Below, piece after piece: positions 9,023 to 19,328 of a stretch of DNA of 64,000 bases. Made by a program: the position numbers and the translations under genes. How positions within the stretch are numbered: the first letter of the stretch is position 1; each line of letters opens with the position of its first letter. The notes below the pieces were generated by a model that was not told the origin of the DNA, did not search any database, and saw nothing but the letters and a program-made list of their open reading frames with translations. The DNA is from Bryobacterales bacterium (GTDB lineage: Bacteria > Acidobacteriota > Terriglobia > Bryobacterales > UBA6623). The stretch lies in NCBI GenBank assembly GCA_022826925.1, contig JAJDTX010000082.1, forward strand, positions 1-64,000, given 5' to 3'.

Positions 9023-9070
9023 GATTCGACAGCAAGAGCCGCCTATTCGACAGCAAGAGCCGCCGATTCG
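9023..9070. repeat. Tandem 21-bp repeat upstream of the receptor gene
   Basis: Two 21-base units (9023-9043 and 9044-9064) differ only in the first base and are followed by six bases of a third copy. The core is ATTCGACAGCAAGAGCCGCC. The array lies about 80 bases upstream of the receptor start at 8943, in the likely promoter region, so it may be a pair of activator or repressor sites on adjacent helical turns (21 bp is two turns). Confidence 0.75.
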
Positions 9071-9229
9071 CATTGCATGGCCCGTTCACAACCCCCGCCC
9101 GCGATTTTATGGAATGCCGCCACCTGAAGTCAAGGGCTGTTTTCTGCGCAGCCCCGGCATTCGGCGATCTTCCGTTGGTGCCCCCCCGAGGCGCGCAGCG
9201 GGGCTGAGCTTGCCATCGCCGCGGCCAAG

Positions 9230-10699
9230 TCATCGCGAGACGCCCTCACGCCTTCGCTTCGTGTCGATGCCCAGCCGTTGGAGCTTTTGGTTGAGCGTGG
9301 AAAGGGCGACGCCCAGCGCCTTGGCCGTCTCGGTCTGGCTGTATCCGTGTCGCTCAAGCTCGCCCAGCAGGACCTGACGTTCAAAGCGCTCCACAATATC
9401 GGGCAAGCTCTCGCCCGGGCGCCGGGCGTGGATGTCCTGCTCCGACGACTGCGGTGCCGCAGCGCCTGCCGCTTCCCGGATGGGGGCGGGCAGCACGTCC
9501 GTGCCGAGTTCTTCCTGAGTCGCCAGCACTACCGCCCGCTCGACCACGTTGCGCAGCTCCCTGACATTGCCCGGCCAGCTGTGCGACATGAGGAGCTGCT
9601 GCGCTTCGGGAGCGAACCGCAGCGTCGATCTTCGGTCAGGTCCGAGAAAATGATTGCTCTCCCTGCGGCAGAACTGCGTCAGGAATTCCTCGACCAGCAC
9701 CGGGATGTCCTCCGTCCGCTTGCGCAGGGGGGGCAATTCGATCCCGATTACGTTCAGCCGGTAGTAGAGGTCCTCTCGGAAGCGGCCCGCAGCGACGGCG
9801 GCCTGCAGGTCCTCGTTGGACGCCGCGATGATACGCACGTCCACTCGCCTGCGCTCGTTGGACCCGACGGGCACGATCTCTCGCTCCTGGATCACGTGCA
9901 GCAGCTTGGCCTGGGTCTCGAGCGACAGGGCCCCGACTTCGTCAAGGAAGATCGTGCCGCCAGCGGCGGTCTCGAAGCAGCCCTGCCGATCGCGCTCGGC
10001 GCCGGGAAACGCACCCTTGACGTGGCCGAATAACGAGGATTCAAGCATCTCGCCCGGAATCGTTCCGGAGTTCACGGTGAGGAAGTTAGCCTTGGCTCGG
10101 GCGGAGTTCCTGTGAATCGCGCGCGCCACCAATTCCTTGCCGGTGCCGCTCTCGCCCGTGACGAGCACCGTCGAAGTCGTGCGGGCCACCTGGTGGATCA
10201 TCACCAAGACGCCGGTCATCGCCTCCGACTTGCCGATCAGGCCGTCCACCGAGTCGGCCTGCCCGAGTTCGTCTCGCAAGCGGGCGTTCTCGGTCTCCAG
10301 CCGCTTTCGCGCCAGCTGCTGCTCGATCTCCAGCAGCAGCTGGCGGTTGTTCCAAGGCTTGGTCAGAAAGTTGGCAGCGCCTCGGCGCGTGGCTTCCACG
10401 GCTGTCTCGATCGAACCGTACGCGGTCAGCATGAGCACCGGGGTGTCAGGTCTGACCGCAATGATGTCGGTGAGCACTTCGAGGCCAGTCCGGTCCGGCA
10501 GCATCAGGTCCAGCAGCACAAGATCACAAGGCTGGCGGGCGAAGACCTCCGTGCATTCCCTTGCCGTTCCTGCGGCCAGGGTGGCGTAGCCGGCCGCCTC
10601 GACGACGGCTCGCAGGGATTCTACGATTGCCGGTTCATCGTCAACGATGAGAATGCGAGCCGGATGCCTGGCGCGAGGGGCGGTCGGTTCTTCAGGCAT
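9230..10699 (-). CDS. NtrC-type response regulator with altered GAFTGA motif
   Basis: A 489-residue regulator. Receiver domain about 14-130 with acidic pair Asp20/21, phospho-acceptor Asp64 (VLLDLMLPD) and Lys114. AAA+ domain about 153-390 with Walker A GESGTGKE (182-189), Walker B FLDEV (251-255) and the arginine region LYYRLNVIGIELPPLRKR. Fis-type helix-turn-helix about 453-478. In the standard pathway it would be phosphorylated by the kinase encoded immediately upstream, with which it overlaps by eight bases, and would open sigma54 promoters. The loop that contacts sigma54, normally GAFTGA, reads GAFPGA (229-234), with Pro in place of the Thr that is central to that contact. It may act on sigma54 inefficiently, or on another sigma form. 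Confidence 0.92.
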   Translation of the reverse strand: MPEEPTAPRARHPARILIVDDEPAIVESLRAVVEAAGYATLAAGTARECTEVFARQPCDLVLLDLMLPDRTGLEVLTDIIAVRPDTPVLMLTAYGSIETAVEATRRGAANFLTKPWNNRQLLLEIEQQLARKRLETENARLRDELGQADSVDGLIGKSEAMTGVLVMIHQVARTTSTVLVTGESGTGKELVARAIHRNSARAKANFLTVNSGTIPGEMLESSLFGHVKGAFPGAERDRQGCFETAAGGTIFLDEVGALSLETQAKLLHVIQEREIVPVGSNERRRVDVRIIAASNEDLQAAVAAGRFREDLYYRLNVIGIELPPLRKRTEDIPVLVEEFLTQFCRRESNHFLGPDRRSTLRFAPEAQQLLMSHSWPGNVRELRNVVERAVVLATQEELGTDVLPAPIREAAGAAAPQSSEQDIHARRPGESLPDIVERFERQVLLGELERHGYSQTETAKALGVALSTLNQKLQRLGIDTKRRREGVSR

Positions 10700-13559
10700 G
10701 CACCGGTTGCTCGGCCAGCGGGAACTCCAGTGTAAAGGTCGTTCCCGCCCCGGGTGCGCTCTGGACGGAGATCGTGCCGGAGTGCTCTTGCACGATTCCG
10801 TAGCTCACCGCCAGCCCCAGCCCGGTTCCGCTCCGGGAGTCCTTGGTGGTGAAGAAGGGATCGAAAATCCGCCGTTGCAGTTCCGGTTCGATGCCTGTGC
10901 CGGTGTCCGACACCAGAACCTGTGCCCGCGCCCCGCTGGTCGCGTCCGCGGTCATGCGCGTCGTGACGCGCAGAGTTCCTCCGTCGGGCATTGCGTCGCG
11001 GGCATTGAGGAACAGGTTCAACAGCACCTGCTGGAGCTTGCCTCGGTTGGCCCGGATGATCGCGGACGCGCCCAGGCGCGGCTCCAACCGCACGCGGGCT
11101 TTTCGCAGTTGGGGCGAGATCAGCTCCAGTGTGTCGGAAATCGCGCGGTTCAGGTCGCAGCGGGTCATTTCCGCGCCGGAGGTGCGCGAAAAGTCCAGCA
11201 GCGAATTGACGATCTCGCTGGCTCGGAACGTCTGCTCGGTCATCTTGCCCAGCAGTTTCGCCTCTTCGCTTCCCGTGCCGAACCGGTCTGCCAGCATCTG
11301 GGAATAGGTCGAGATCACTGCGAGCGGCGTGTTCACCTCGTGGGCCACTCCGGCAGCCAGCAGGCCGACCGAGGAGAGTCTGTCCGCCTGTAGCACGGCC
11401 TCTTCAAGCTCCGCCCTCTCTGTGACGTCGTCGACGATCAGCAGTCTCCCGACTGGCTCGAATCCCTTCGCGACCAGCGGCGCGACGGCTAGGTTGATAA
11501 CCCGGTCGGCGTTGTCGGCAGGGTCCTGCGGGCGGAATTCCTCGGGGAGCTCGGCAGAGCGCAGCAAGAATTTGTGCACGGTGCCGGAACCGGACTCGTC
11601 CACGCAGTCGTTCACCCGCTCGATCAGGGAGGTCGGGAGCAGCTTGTCGAGCGGACGGCCCACGGCGTTCTCCCGCGATATGTGTAGCGCGAGCTCTAGC
11701 TGGGTGTTCCAGCTCTGCACGCGACCCTCCGTGTCCAGGACCACGATGCCGACCGAGAGAGACTCGACGATGTTCTCGTTGAAGTCCTTGAGGCGTTGGT
11801 TCTGTGCCGCCCTCGCACGCAGAGAGGAGTACAGGCGTGCGTTCTCCAGGGCGATTGCGAGCGGGCCGGCAACCGTCTCGGCCAAGGCCACATCTTCGCT
11901 GGTGAGCAGCTCGCCGCGCTTCGTGCGCCCCAAGCCGATCCACACAAGTAGCTGGTCCCGCAGCAGACAGGGCACGAAGTGCCACATGCCGAAGACACCT
12001 GACGAACGGTCTCGCGCATCGCTGGAACGCTCCGCCACCGAGAATGGCCGGACGCGGTCACCGTCTTCGGTTTCGAGGAGCTCGATGCGGCGCGGGCTGT
12101 CCCATTCGCTTTCGTCCAGCCCGTGGCTCCAGAGCAGACTGAACTGCATGCCGGCGCCCTCCGCCGGTTCGATCGGCACAAGGACAGCCGCGCGCTCAAG
12201 GTGCAGGGTCTGAGCGAGCCGGTTGCCGGCGGAGGCTACCATGCGGTTCAGATCCGTCTCGGCGGCGAGCTCGGCCGCGAAGTCCGCCAAGGTGCGCCGC
12301 TCTTGGTAGCGCTCGCGGTACGCCCGGCGCTCCAGCGTGCGCGCCAGCCAGTCGCGCACCGGATGGTACGCAGCTGCCGCCAGAGACAGCGATAGCAGCC
12401 AGACTACAGGGCCGTAGTTGTCGAGCCACGGCTTGGGCACGGCCCCGCCGAACAGCACGGCCGCGCCGATGGCCAACAGCAGGCCGAGGGCGACGGAGGA
12501 GGCGATGGCCCGCCGCCAGACCAAGCTGAAGTCCAGCAGGCGATAGCGGAATAGCGCGACAGCGATTGCCAGGGGCAGTGCCCCTAGCGAGAGTACCGAG
12601 AAGGCTTGGTTCGGGCCCGGAGCGGTTCCGGCCGCGAACGGCACCACGTAGAAGATTCCGAACGGAGCCATCGCGGCTGCCGCGCCCAAGCCCAGCCAGC
12701 GGCGCTGCAACCGTTGCACCGGATCGGCGGTATCGCGGGTCCCCAGCCACACCACGCTTGCGGCCGCGAGCCCGTTCAAGACCAGCAGCACTAGCGGGGC
12801 CGTTTCGAAGAATCGGAACAGTGCCTCGTCGCCGATGCCGCCCGACACCCAGCCTCCAGCGGTGGCGTGGTGCGCCGCCCCGACCGCCACGGCAAGTCCG
12901 TACGAGCAAGCTGATAGTCGCCCGTGCCGCTTCTCCCCGTTTGGGAAGCGCAGGCAGAAGTCCAGCAGCACCGCCGGCATCCAGAGCAGGGCCCAAACAT
13001 CGATCCAGTAGACGAGCCGGTCGATTCCTGACAACTCCCCGGTGGAGCTGAGAGCGTAGACAGCGCACGAAGCGAGGCAGAAGGCATAGAACAGGCCGGA
13101 AAGCGGGTGGCCCGGACTGCGCGCCCAGACCAGCAAGCCGATCAGGGCGTAGCTCCATCCCAGCACCAACAGGAAACCGCCCAGCGCTCCGCGGCCGGCG
13201 CCTTCGCCGATTACGACCGATAGGCCGATGCGCTCGCCATCGCGGTCGATGCGGTAGTCGGCGCGGAACCCCGCCCCGACGTCGCTCAAGATGCGGACCA
13301 CGTCCAACGCTTCGTGGACCGGCCTGCCGTCGATAGAAGCCAATATGTCGCCCGGCCGCACTCCCACCAGTGCGGCCGGGCTGTTTGGCGCGACGCGGGC
13401 GGCCGACACTCCGGCCTCCGAGTCCGCCCACATGATCCCGTCCTCCGGCACCCCGAAGCGGCCCCGCTCCGCCCAGTTCACGAGCGAGAGCGTGCCGAGC
13501 GCCACCGCGAGGATGACGCCGAGCGACAGCCGCCTCGACAATTCACGGGACCGAACCAT
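10692..13559 (-). CDS. Membrane sensor histidine kinase with PDZ, GAF and PAS domains
   Basis: A 955-residue kinase. The start at 13559 is chosen because a promoter lies at 13612-13640 and a good membrane segment follows at once (SLGVILAVALGTLSLVNW). Order of parts: membrane helix about 11-29; PDZ-like domain about 38-118 (GVSAARVAPNSPAALVGVRPGDIL); seven or more hydrophobic segments about 125-400; GAF domain about 425-580; PAS domain about 593-715; HisKA about 727-790 with His740 in AHEVNTPLAV; and the ATPase domain about 835-950 with N-box NLFLNARDA, DTGTGI (885-890) and GTGLGLAVSYGIV. The end overlaps the start of the regulator gene, so the two form one operon. The periplasmic PDZ module suggests sensing of exposed protein C-termini or envelope state; this is inference. 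Confidence 0.9.
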   Translation of the reverse strand: MVRSRELSRRLSLGVILAVALGTLSLVNWAERGRFGVPEDGIMWADSEAGVSAARVAPNSPAALVGVRPGDILASIDGRPVHEALDVVRILSDVGAGFRADYRIDRDGERIGLSVVIGEGAGRGALGGFLLVLGWSYALIGLLVWARSPGHPLSGLFYAFCLASCAVYALSSTGELSGIDRLVYWIDVWALLWMPAVLLDFCLRFPNGEKRHGRLSACSYGLAVAVGAAHHATAGGWVSGGIGDEALFRFFETAPLVLLVLNGLAAASVVWLGTRDTADPVQRLQRRWLGLGAAAAMAPFGIFYVVPFAAGTAPGPNQAFSVLSLGALPLAIAVALFRYRLLDFSLVWRRAIASSVALGLLLAIGAAVLFGGAVPKPWLDNYGPVVWLLSLSLAAAAYHPVRDWLARTLERRAYRERYQERRTLADFAAELAAETDLNRMVASAGNRLAQTLHLERAAVLVPIEPAEGAGMQFSLLWSHGLDESEWDSPRRIELLETEDGDRVRPFSVAERSSDARDRSSGVFGMWHFVPCLLRDQLLVWIGLGRTKRGELLTSEDVALAETVAGPLAIALENARLYSSLRARAAQNQRLKDFNENIVESLSVGIVVLDTEGRVQSWNTQLELALHISRENAVGRPLDKLLPTSLIERVNDCVDESGSGTVHKFLLRSAELPEEFRPQDPADNADRVINLAVAPLVAKGFEPVGRLLIVDDVTERAELEEAVLQADRLSSVGLLAAGVAHEVNTPLAVISTYSQMLADRFGTGSEEAKLLGKMTEQTFRASEIVNSLLDFSRTSGAEMTRCDLNRAISDTLELISPQLRKARVRLEPRLGASAIIRANRGKLQQVLLNLFLNARDAMPDGGTLRVTTRMTADATSGARAQVLVSDTGTGIEPELQRRIFDPFFTTKDSRSGTGLGLAVSYGIVQEHSGTISVQSAPGAGTTFTLEFPLAEQPVHA

Positions 13560-13611
13560 GTGAATCTGCGACGGAATTCGCAATACCGCGAAGCCCGCCT
13601 CGAATGTCCAC

Positions 13612-13640
13612 ACTATAGAGGATGCAGCTTGCGAATTCAA
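13612..13640 (-). promoter_or_regulatory. Sigma70-like promoter of the two-component operon
   Basis: On the minus strand TTGAAT (13640-13635) is followed after exactly 17 bases by TATAGT (13617-13612), which matches five of six -10 positions. Transcription would begin near 13605, about 45 bases before the kinase ATG at 13559. Confidence 0.55.
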
Positions 13641-13802
13641 GCGGAATGCGGCAGCTAAGCCTTTTGCTGTGAATAAGTTGCACCGCGGCCGCCGGCAGCC
13701 GCATCCGTAAATTTGGATACGGTTTTCGGGATTACGGATACAGCGGCTCCGGAGCACCCCTGCGGGCTGCCCCGGCGCAGCGAAACCACGAACGCGGGAA
13801 GG

Positions 13803-15218
<1,416 letters not shown>

Positions 15219-15253
15219 CTACACTGGTACCGGCGCAGGATGACGAAGGGGTT

Positions 15254-17752
15254 GTGAAACGGCTGTTGATCGCAGTGCTGCTGGGCGCGGCCGCCAACGC
15301 ACTGGCGGCCGACTCGCCTGGTTCGGGATTGGATCACTTCGAGAAGAAGATCCGCCCGTTGCTGGCGGAGCGTTGCTACCAGTGCCACAGCGCTCGCGCC
15401 GCGACCGTCTTCGGCGAACTCCGGCTTGACAGTGCGGCGGCCCTGGAGCGGGGCGGACGTTCGGGTCCGGCGGTGGTGCCTGGCGATCCCGAGTCCAGTC
15501 GCCTGATTCTGGCAGTGCGCCATGAGCCGGGCCTGACAGCAATGCCGCCCGACGGCCAGCTGTCGGACGCCCAGATCAATGACCTGACGGAATGGGTTCG
15601 CATCGGCGCGCCTTGGCCGCAGCTTGAGCGAAACGAACAGCTGGTGGCCGCGCAGGCCCCGGAAGCAACTGTCGGGCACTGGGCTTGGCAGCCTCTGAGA
15701 GAGGCGCATCCTCCCTCGGTTGAGGACGCGCATTGGCCCAAGGGGGATATCGACAGATTCGTCCTGGCCAAGCAGGAAGAGAGTGGGCTCTCGCCGGTCG
15801 GAGCGGCGGACAGGCACACCCTGCTGCGGAGATTAGCGCTAGACCTGACGGGCCTTCCGCCATCGCCCGAACAGGTTCGGGGGCTCGAGACGGAACCTTG
15901 GCCAAGCGTCCTCGAATCTGCGGTAGACCGTTACCTCGCGTCGCCCGCGTTCGGCGAGCGATGGGGTCGGCACTGGCTCGACCTGGCGGGCTACGCCGAC
16001 ACGCTGGGGCTTGGCCGGCGCATTCCCTCGCCGCATGCCTGGCGCTACCGCGATTATGTGATCGACGCGTTCAACCGCGACAAGCCGTATGACCGCTTTG
16101 TCAGGGAACAGGTTGCCGGGGATGTACTGGAATTCGAGAGCGACGCCCAGCGCCGCGAACAGATCGTGGCCACCGGGTTCCTGGCCATCGGGCCGTGGGC
16201 CTTGGTCGACCAGGACAAGCTGCAGTTGCAGATGGACATCGTCGACAACCAGCTCGACACGCTGGGGAGGGCGATCCTTGGCGTGACGGTGGGCTGTGCC
16301 CGCTGTCATGACCATAAGTTCGATCCGTTGCCACAGCGCGATTACTACGCGTTGGCCGGTATCTTCCGCAGCACGCGAACGTTGGACGCCCGCATGTCGG
16401 GGGTCTTCAGCGATGTCCATCGCGCCCGCCTGCCCGAGACGACACAGGAGCTGCGTGAGCGGGCGGAAGCCTTGGAGCGCTGGCAAGAGGACTATGCCGC
16501 GGCCCTCTCCGAACAGCAAGCAGCCGAGGCCTTGGTGGCCGAGCTGAAGGCTGGAGTCGAGGCCGCTGCGGGCGATGAGGACAGCGCCAACGACTCTAGC
16601 GAGTTGAAGGAGCGGCTGGCGCAGGCCCGCAGGGCCGCGAATACCTCCAAGACCGAAGCGCTCCGGATCCTGCACTACGCCAAGCCGGCACCGCCGATGG
16701 CTCTGGCTTTGGCAGACGAGCCCGAGCCTCAGAACGCTCACATCAGTCTTGGCGGGAATCCCCACAACCTTGGCGCGGAAGTGCCCCGCGGCTTCCTCAG
16801 CTTGGTTCCGCTGCCAGCCACGCCGAAGATCGCCAACCGGCGTCTGATCGGAATCGGCTTCCAGAAGAGCAGCGGTCGGCTTGAACTGGCCCGGTGGTTG
16901 ACGGATTCCGCCAACCCTCTCACGGCGCGCGTCATTGCCAACCGCGTCTGGCACCACCTGTTCGGCAGGGGGATCGTCGGCAGCGTCGACAACTTCGGCT
17001 TGCTCGGCGAACGTCCGAGCCACCCGGAGCTCTTGGACTACCTCGCCTCGCGCTTGCAGCGATTGGATTGGTCGGTCAAGGCGCTGATCCGGGAGATCGT
17101 GCTGTCGCGCACCTACGCTTTGGCGGCTGAGCACAACGAGCGGGCCGCCGCAACGGATCCCGAGAACTTGCTGCTGTGGCGATCCAACGTACGGCGCTTG
17201 GAAGCGGAGACGATTCGCGACGCGGTGCTCGCGGCGAGCGGCTCGCTCGACTACCGCAGCGGCGGACCCAGCCTGCCGCTGGGCTCTCGCGGGAGCCTTG
17301 TCATGGGCCAGCCGCCACTCCTTGCGGGCAGCATGGAGCTGTCGGACTCGATTCGATTCAGGCGAACCGTCTATCTGCCGACGCTCAGGAAGTCGCAGCT
17401 CAGCGAGGTCGATCTGTTGAACCTTTTCGATTTCCCGGACCCCAACACGTTGAAGGGCAGCCGCGACGTGACAACGGTGCCGACACAGGCGCTGTACCTG
17501 ATGAACTCTCCGTTCTTGATCAAGCAGTCCAAGGCTGCCGCCCGCGCGCTGCTCGCGCAGAACGCAGCCAGCGAAGAGGAGCGTGTTCGCGAATTCGTGC
17601 TGCGCGCCCTTGGCAGGCCGGCTTCGAGCGAAGATATCGCCCACGCGGTGAGCTTTCTGCGCGATACTGGAGCCGGCCTCGGTCGCGAGGAAGCGTGGGC
17701 GCGGTACTGCCATGCGGTATTCGCATCGAACGAGTTCTTGTTCCGGGGATAG
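15254..17752 (+). CDS. PSCyt-DUF1549-DUF1553 cytochrome-like secreted protein
   Basis: An 832-residue secreted protein of the planctomycete-cytochrome type, also common in Acidobacteriota. The GTG start at 15254, with GAAGGGG just upstream, opens a signal peptide (VKRLLIAVLLGAAANALA). Domains: PSCyt1 about 25-140 with a c-type haem motif CYQCH (41-45); DUF1549 about 165-370, with a second CARCH site at 348-352 followed by DHKFDPLPQRDYYAL; a charged helical linker about 400-480; and DUF1553 about 540-800 (ANRVWHHLFGRGIV, LVREIVLS-like segment, STVP/VPTQALYLMNSPF). The biochemical role is unproven. The DUF1501 gene follows 18 bases later, a very common pairing that points to a joint exported function. 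Confidence 0.9.
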   Translation: MKRLLIAVLLGAAANALAADSPGSGLDHFEKKIRPLLAERCYQCHSARAATVFGELRLDSAAALERGGRSGPAVVPGDPESSRLILAVRHEPGLTAMPPDGQLSDAQINDLTEWVRIGAPWPQLERNEQLVAAQAPEATVGHWAWQPLREAHPPSVEDAHWPKGDIDRFVLAKQEESGLSPVGAADRHTLLRRLALDLTGLPPSPEQVRGLETEPWPSVLESAVDRYLASPAFGERWGRHWLDLAGYADTLGLGRRIPSPHAWRYRDYVIDAFNRDKPYDRFVREQVAGDVLEFESDAQRREQIVATGFLAIGPWALVDQDKLQLQMDIVDNQLDTLGRAILGVTVGCARCHDHKFDPLPQRDYYALAGIFRSTRTLDARMSGVFSDVHRARLPETTQELRERAEALERWQEDYAAALSEQQAAEALVAELKAGVEAAAGDEDSANDSSELKERLAQARRAANTSKTEALRILHYAKPAPPMALALADEPEPQNAHISLGGNPHNLGAEVPRGFLSLVPLPATPKIANRRLIGIGFQKSSGRLELARWLTDSANPLTARVIANRVWHHLFGRGIVGSVDNFGLLGERPSHPELLDYLASRLQRLDWSVKALIREIVLSRTYALAAEHNERAAATDPENLLLWRSNVRRLEAETIRDAVLAASGSLDYRSGGPSLPLGSRGSLVMGQPPLLAGSMELSDSIRFRRTVYLPTLRKSQLSEVDLLNLFDFPDPNTLKGSRDVTTVPTQALYLMNSPFLIKQSKAAARALLAQNAASEEERVREFVLRALGRPASSEDIAHAVSFLRDTGAGLGREEAWARYCHAVFASNEFLFRG

Positions 17753-17770
17753 TCTCCGAGGGTGCTAGAG

Positions 17771-19189
17771 ATGGATCGACGCGAATGGCTCAAGTCGTGG
17801 GGATGCGGATTCGGCGCGCTCGCATTGCAAGCCATGCTCGCGGACCAAGCGGGCGCCAAGACCGACCCGCTAGCCCCGAAGCCGCCGCACCACCCGCCGC
17901 GGGCAAAGCGGGTGATCTTCCTCTGGATGCAGGGCGGACCCTCCCAGGTTGACCTGTTCGACTACAAGCCAAAGCTGGCCGAACTCGACGGGGAGGTGCT
18001 GCCGTACTCGATGCCGTCCAACCGGGCCATGCCCGGCGTCGCCTACTCGAAGTTGATGGGCCCGATCGCTGAATTCGCACCGGCAGGGCAGTCCGGCATG
18101 CAAGTTTCAGACTTGCTGCCGCACCTCAGCCGGCACGTGGACGACATCTGCTTGCTAAAAGCCATGGAAGCCGACAGCGAAGCGCATGCACCGGCCGTTC
18201 GGCAATTGCACACGGGGGCGACGCAGCTTGTGCGGCCTTCGATCGGCTCGTGGGTGGCGTACGGGCTGGGTACCGAGAACCGCAATCTCCCAGCCTTCGT
18301 CACGATCGCGCCGAACATCGCGGGCGATGGCGGCAGCGTCCAACTCTACGGGAACGCCTTCTTGCCAGCCGTGTATCAAGGGACTGCGCTCGGGAACTCG
18401 GGGACCGGTGCTCGAGGCGCAACCATCGGCTATCTTGACGATCCGTCCATGGAGGACACGAGCAAGCGCCGTCAAGTGGACTTGATTCAAGACATGAACC
18501 GCTCGCACCTGGCGAGGCATCACGCGGACCAGCGTCTGGAGGGCGCTATCGAAGCGTTCGAACTTGCCTTCCGCATGCAGGCGGAGGTGCCTGCGCTGCT
18601 GGACATCGCTGGCGAGTCACAGGCTACGCGGGAACTTTACGGAATCGGGGACAAGCCTACCGACGATTTCGGCCGGCAGTGCTTGCTGGCGCGGCGGTTC
18701 GCCGAGGCGGGCGTCCGGTTCATCCAGATCACCTCCAACGGGTGGGACAGCCATGCAAACATCCGGAGCGACCACCCCAACAAGTGCCTCTCGGTTGACC
18801 GGCCCATTGCGGCCCTGATCCAAGACCTCAAGCAGAGGGGGCTCTTCGAAGACACGTTGCTCGTGTGGTCGGGCGAATTTGGGCGCACCCCGCACTACCA
18901 AGACCTCCAAGACGGCGCTGGCAATCAAGACACGTACGGCCGAGGCCACAACCCGTATGGCTTCTGCGCTTGGCTCGCTGGCGGCGGAGTGCGCGGGGGA
19001 ATGACCTTCGGCGAGCTGGACGACTTCGGATTCCGGGCGGTTTCCGACAAGGTCCACATACACGATCTGCATGCGACGATCCTGCATCTGCTCGGCCTCG
19101 ACCACGAGCGCCTGACGTATCCGTACAGCGGCCGCGAGTTCCGCCTGACGGACGTCTATGGACGTGTCGTCAACGAGATCCTCACCTGA
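17771..19189 (+). CDS. DUF1501 family exported protein
   Basis: A 472-residue DUF1501 protein with an alkaline-phosphatase-like (sulfatase-related) fold, partner of the preceding PSCyt protein. The ATG at 17771 is used because GAGGG lies nine bases upstream. The N-terminus MDRREWLKSWGCGFGALALQ resembles a Tat or Sec signal. Family hallmarks are VIFLWMQGGPSQVDLFDYKP (about 49-68), LLARRFAEAGVRFIQI, WDSHANIRSDH, VWSGEFGRTPHYQ, and RGHNPYGFCAWLAGGGV, then LHATILHLLGLDHERLTY near the end. The conserved Asp and His residues could bind metal. Function not established. Confidence 0.9.
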   Translation: MDRREWLKSWGCGFGALALQAMLADQAGAKTDPLAPKPPHHPPRAKRVIFLWMQGGPSQVDLFDYKPKLAELDGEVLPYSMPSNRAMPGVAYSKLMGPIAEFAPAGQSGMQVSDLLPHLSRHVDDICLLKAMEADSEAHAPAVRQLHTGATQLVRPSIGSWVAYGLGTENRNLPAFVTIAPNIAGDGGSVQLYGNAFLPAVYQGTALGNSGTGARGATIGYLDDPSMEDTSKRRQVDLIQDMNRSHLARHHADQRLEGAIEAFELAFRMQAEVPALLDIAGESQATRELYGIGDKPTDDFGRQCLLARRFAEAGVRFIQITSNGWDSHANIRSDHPNKCLSVDRPIAALIQDLKQRGLFEDTLLVWSGEFGRTPHYQDLQDGAGNQDTYGRGHNPYGFCAWLAGGGVRGGMTFGELDDFGFRAVSDKVHIHDLHATILHLLGLDHERLTYPYSGREFRLTDVYGRVVNEILT

Positions 19190-19328
19190 CAGGACTGGCT
19201 CCTGATCGTCGGAGCGCTGGCGCGTCTTGTGCAGCCACTCAAGCGCCTTCCGTTGGTCTGCAACTGGCGCTCGCTTGCTCGGTTGCCGAAATGTGACCGG
19301 ACCTCACGTCGTGAAATAACATGAGGCT

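Noticed and set aside
9023-9064. Sigma54 promoter (GGC...TTGCT) within the tandem repeat
   Set aside because: The GG and GC dinucleotides are separated by eight bases, not ten, in both units.
15839-17713. 624-codon leftward frame opposite the PSCyt gene
   Set aside because: The opposite strand carries clear domains and haem motifs. The frame is an antisense shadow.
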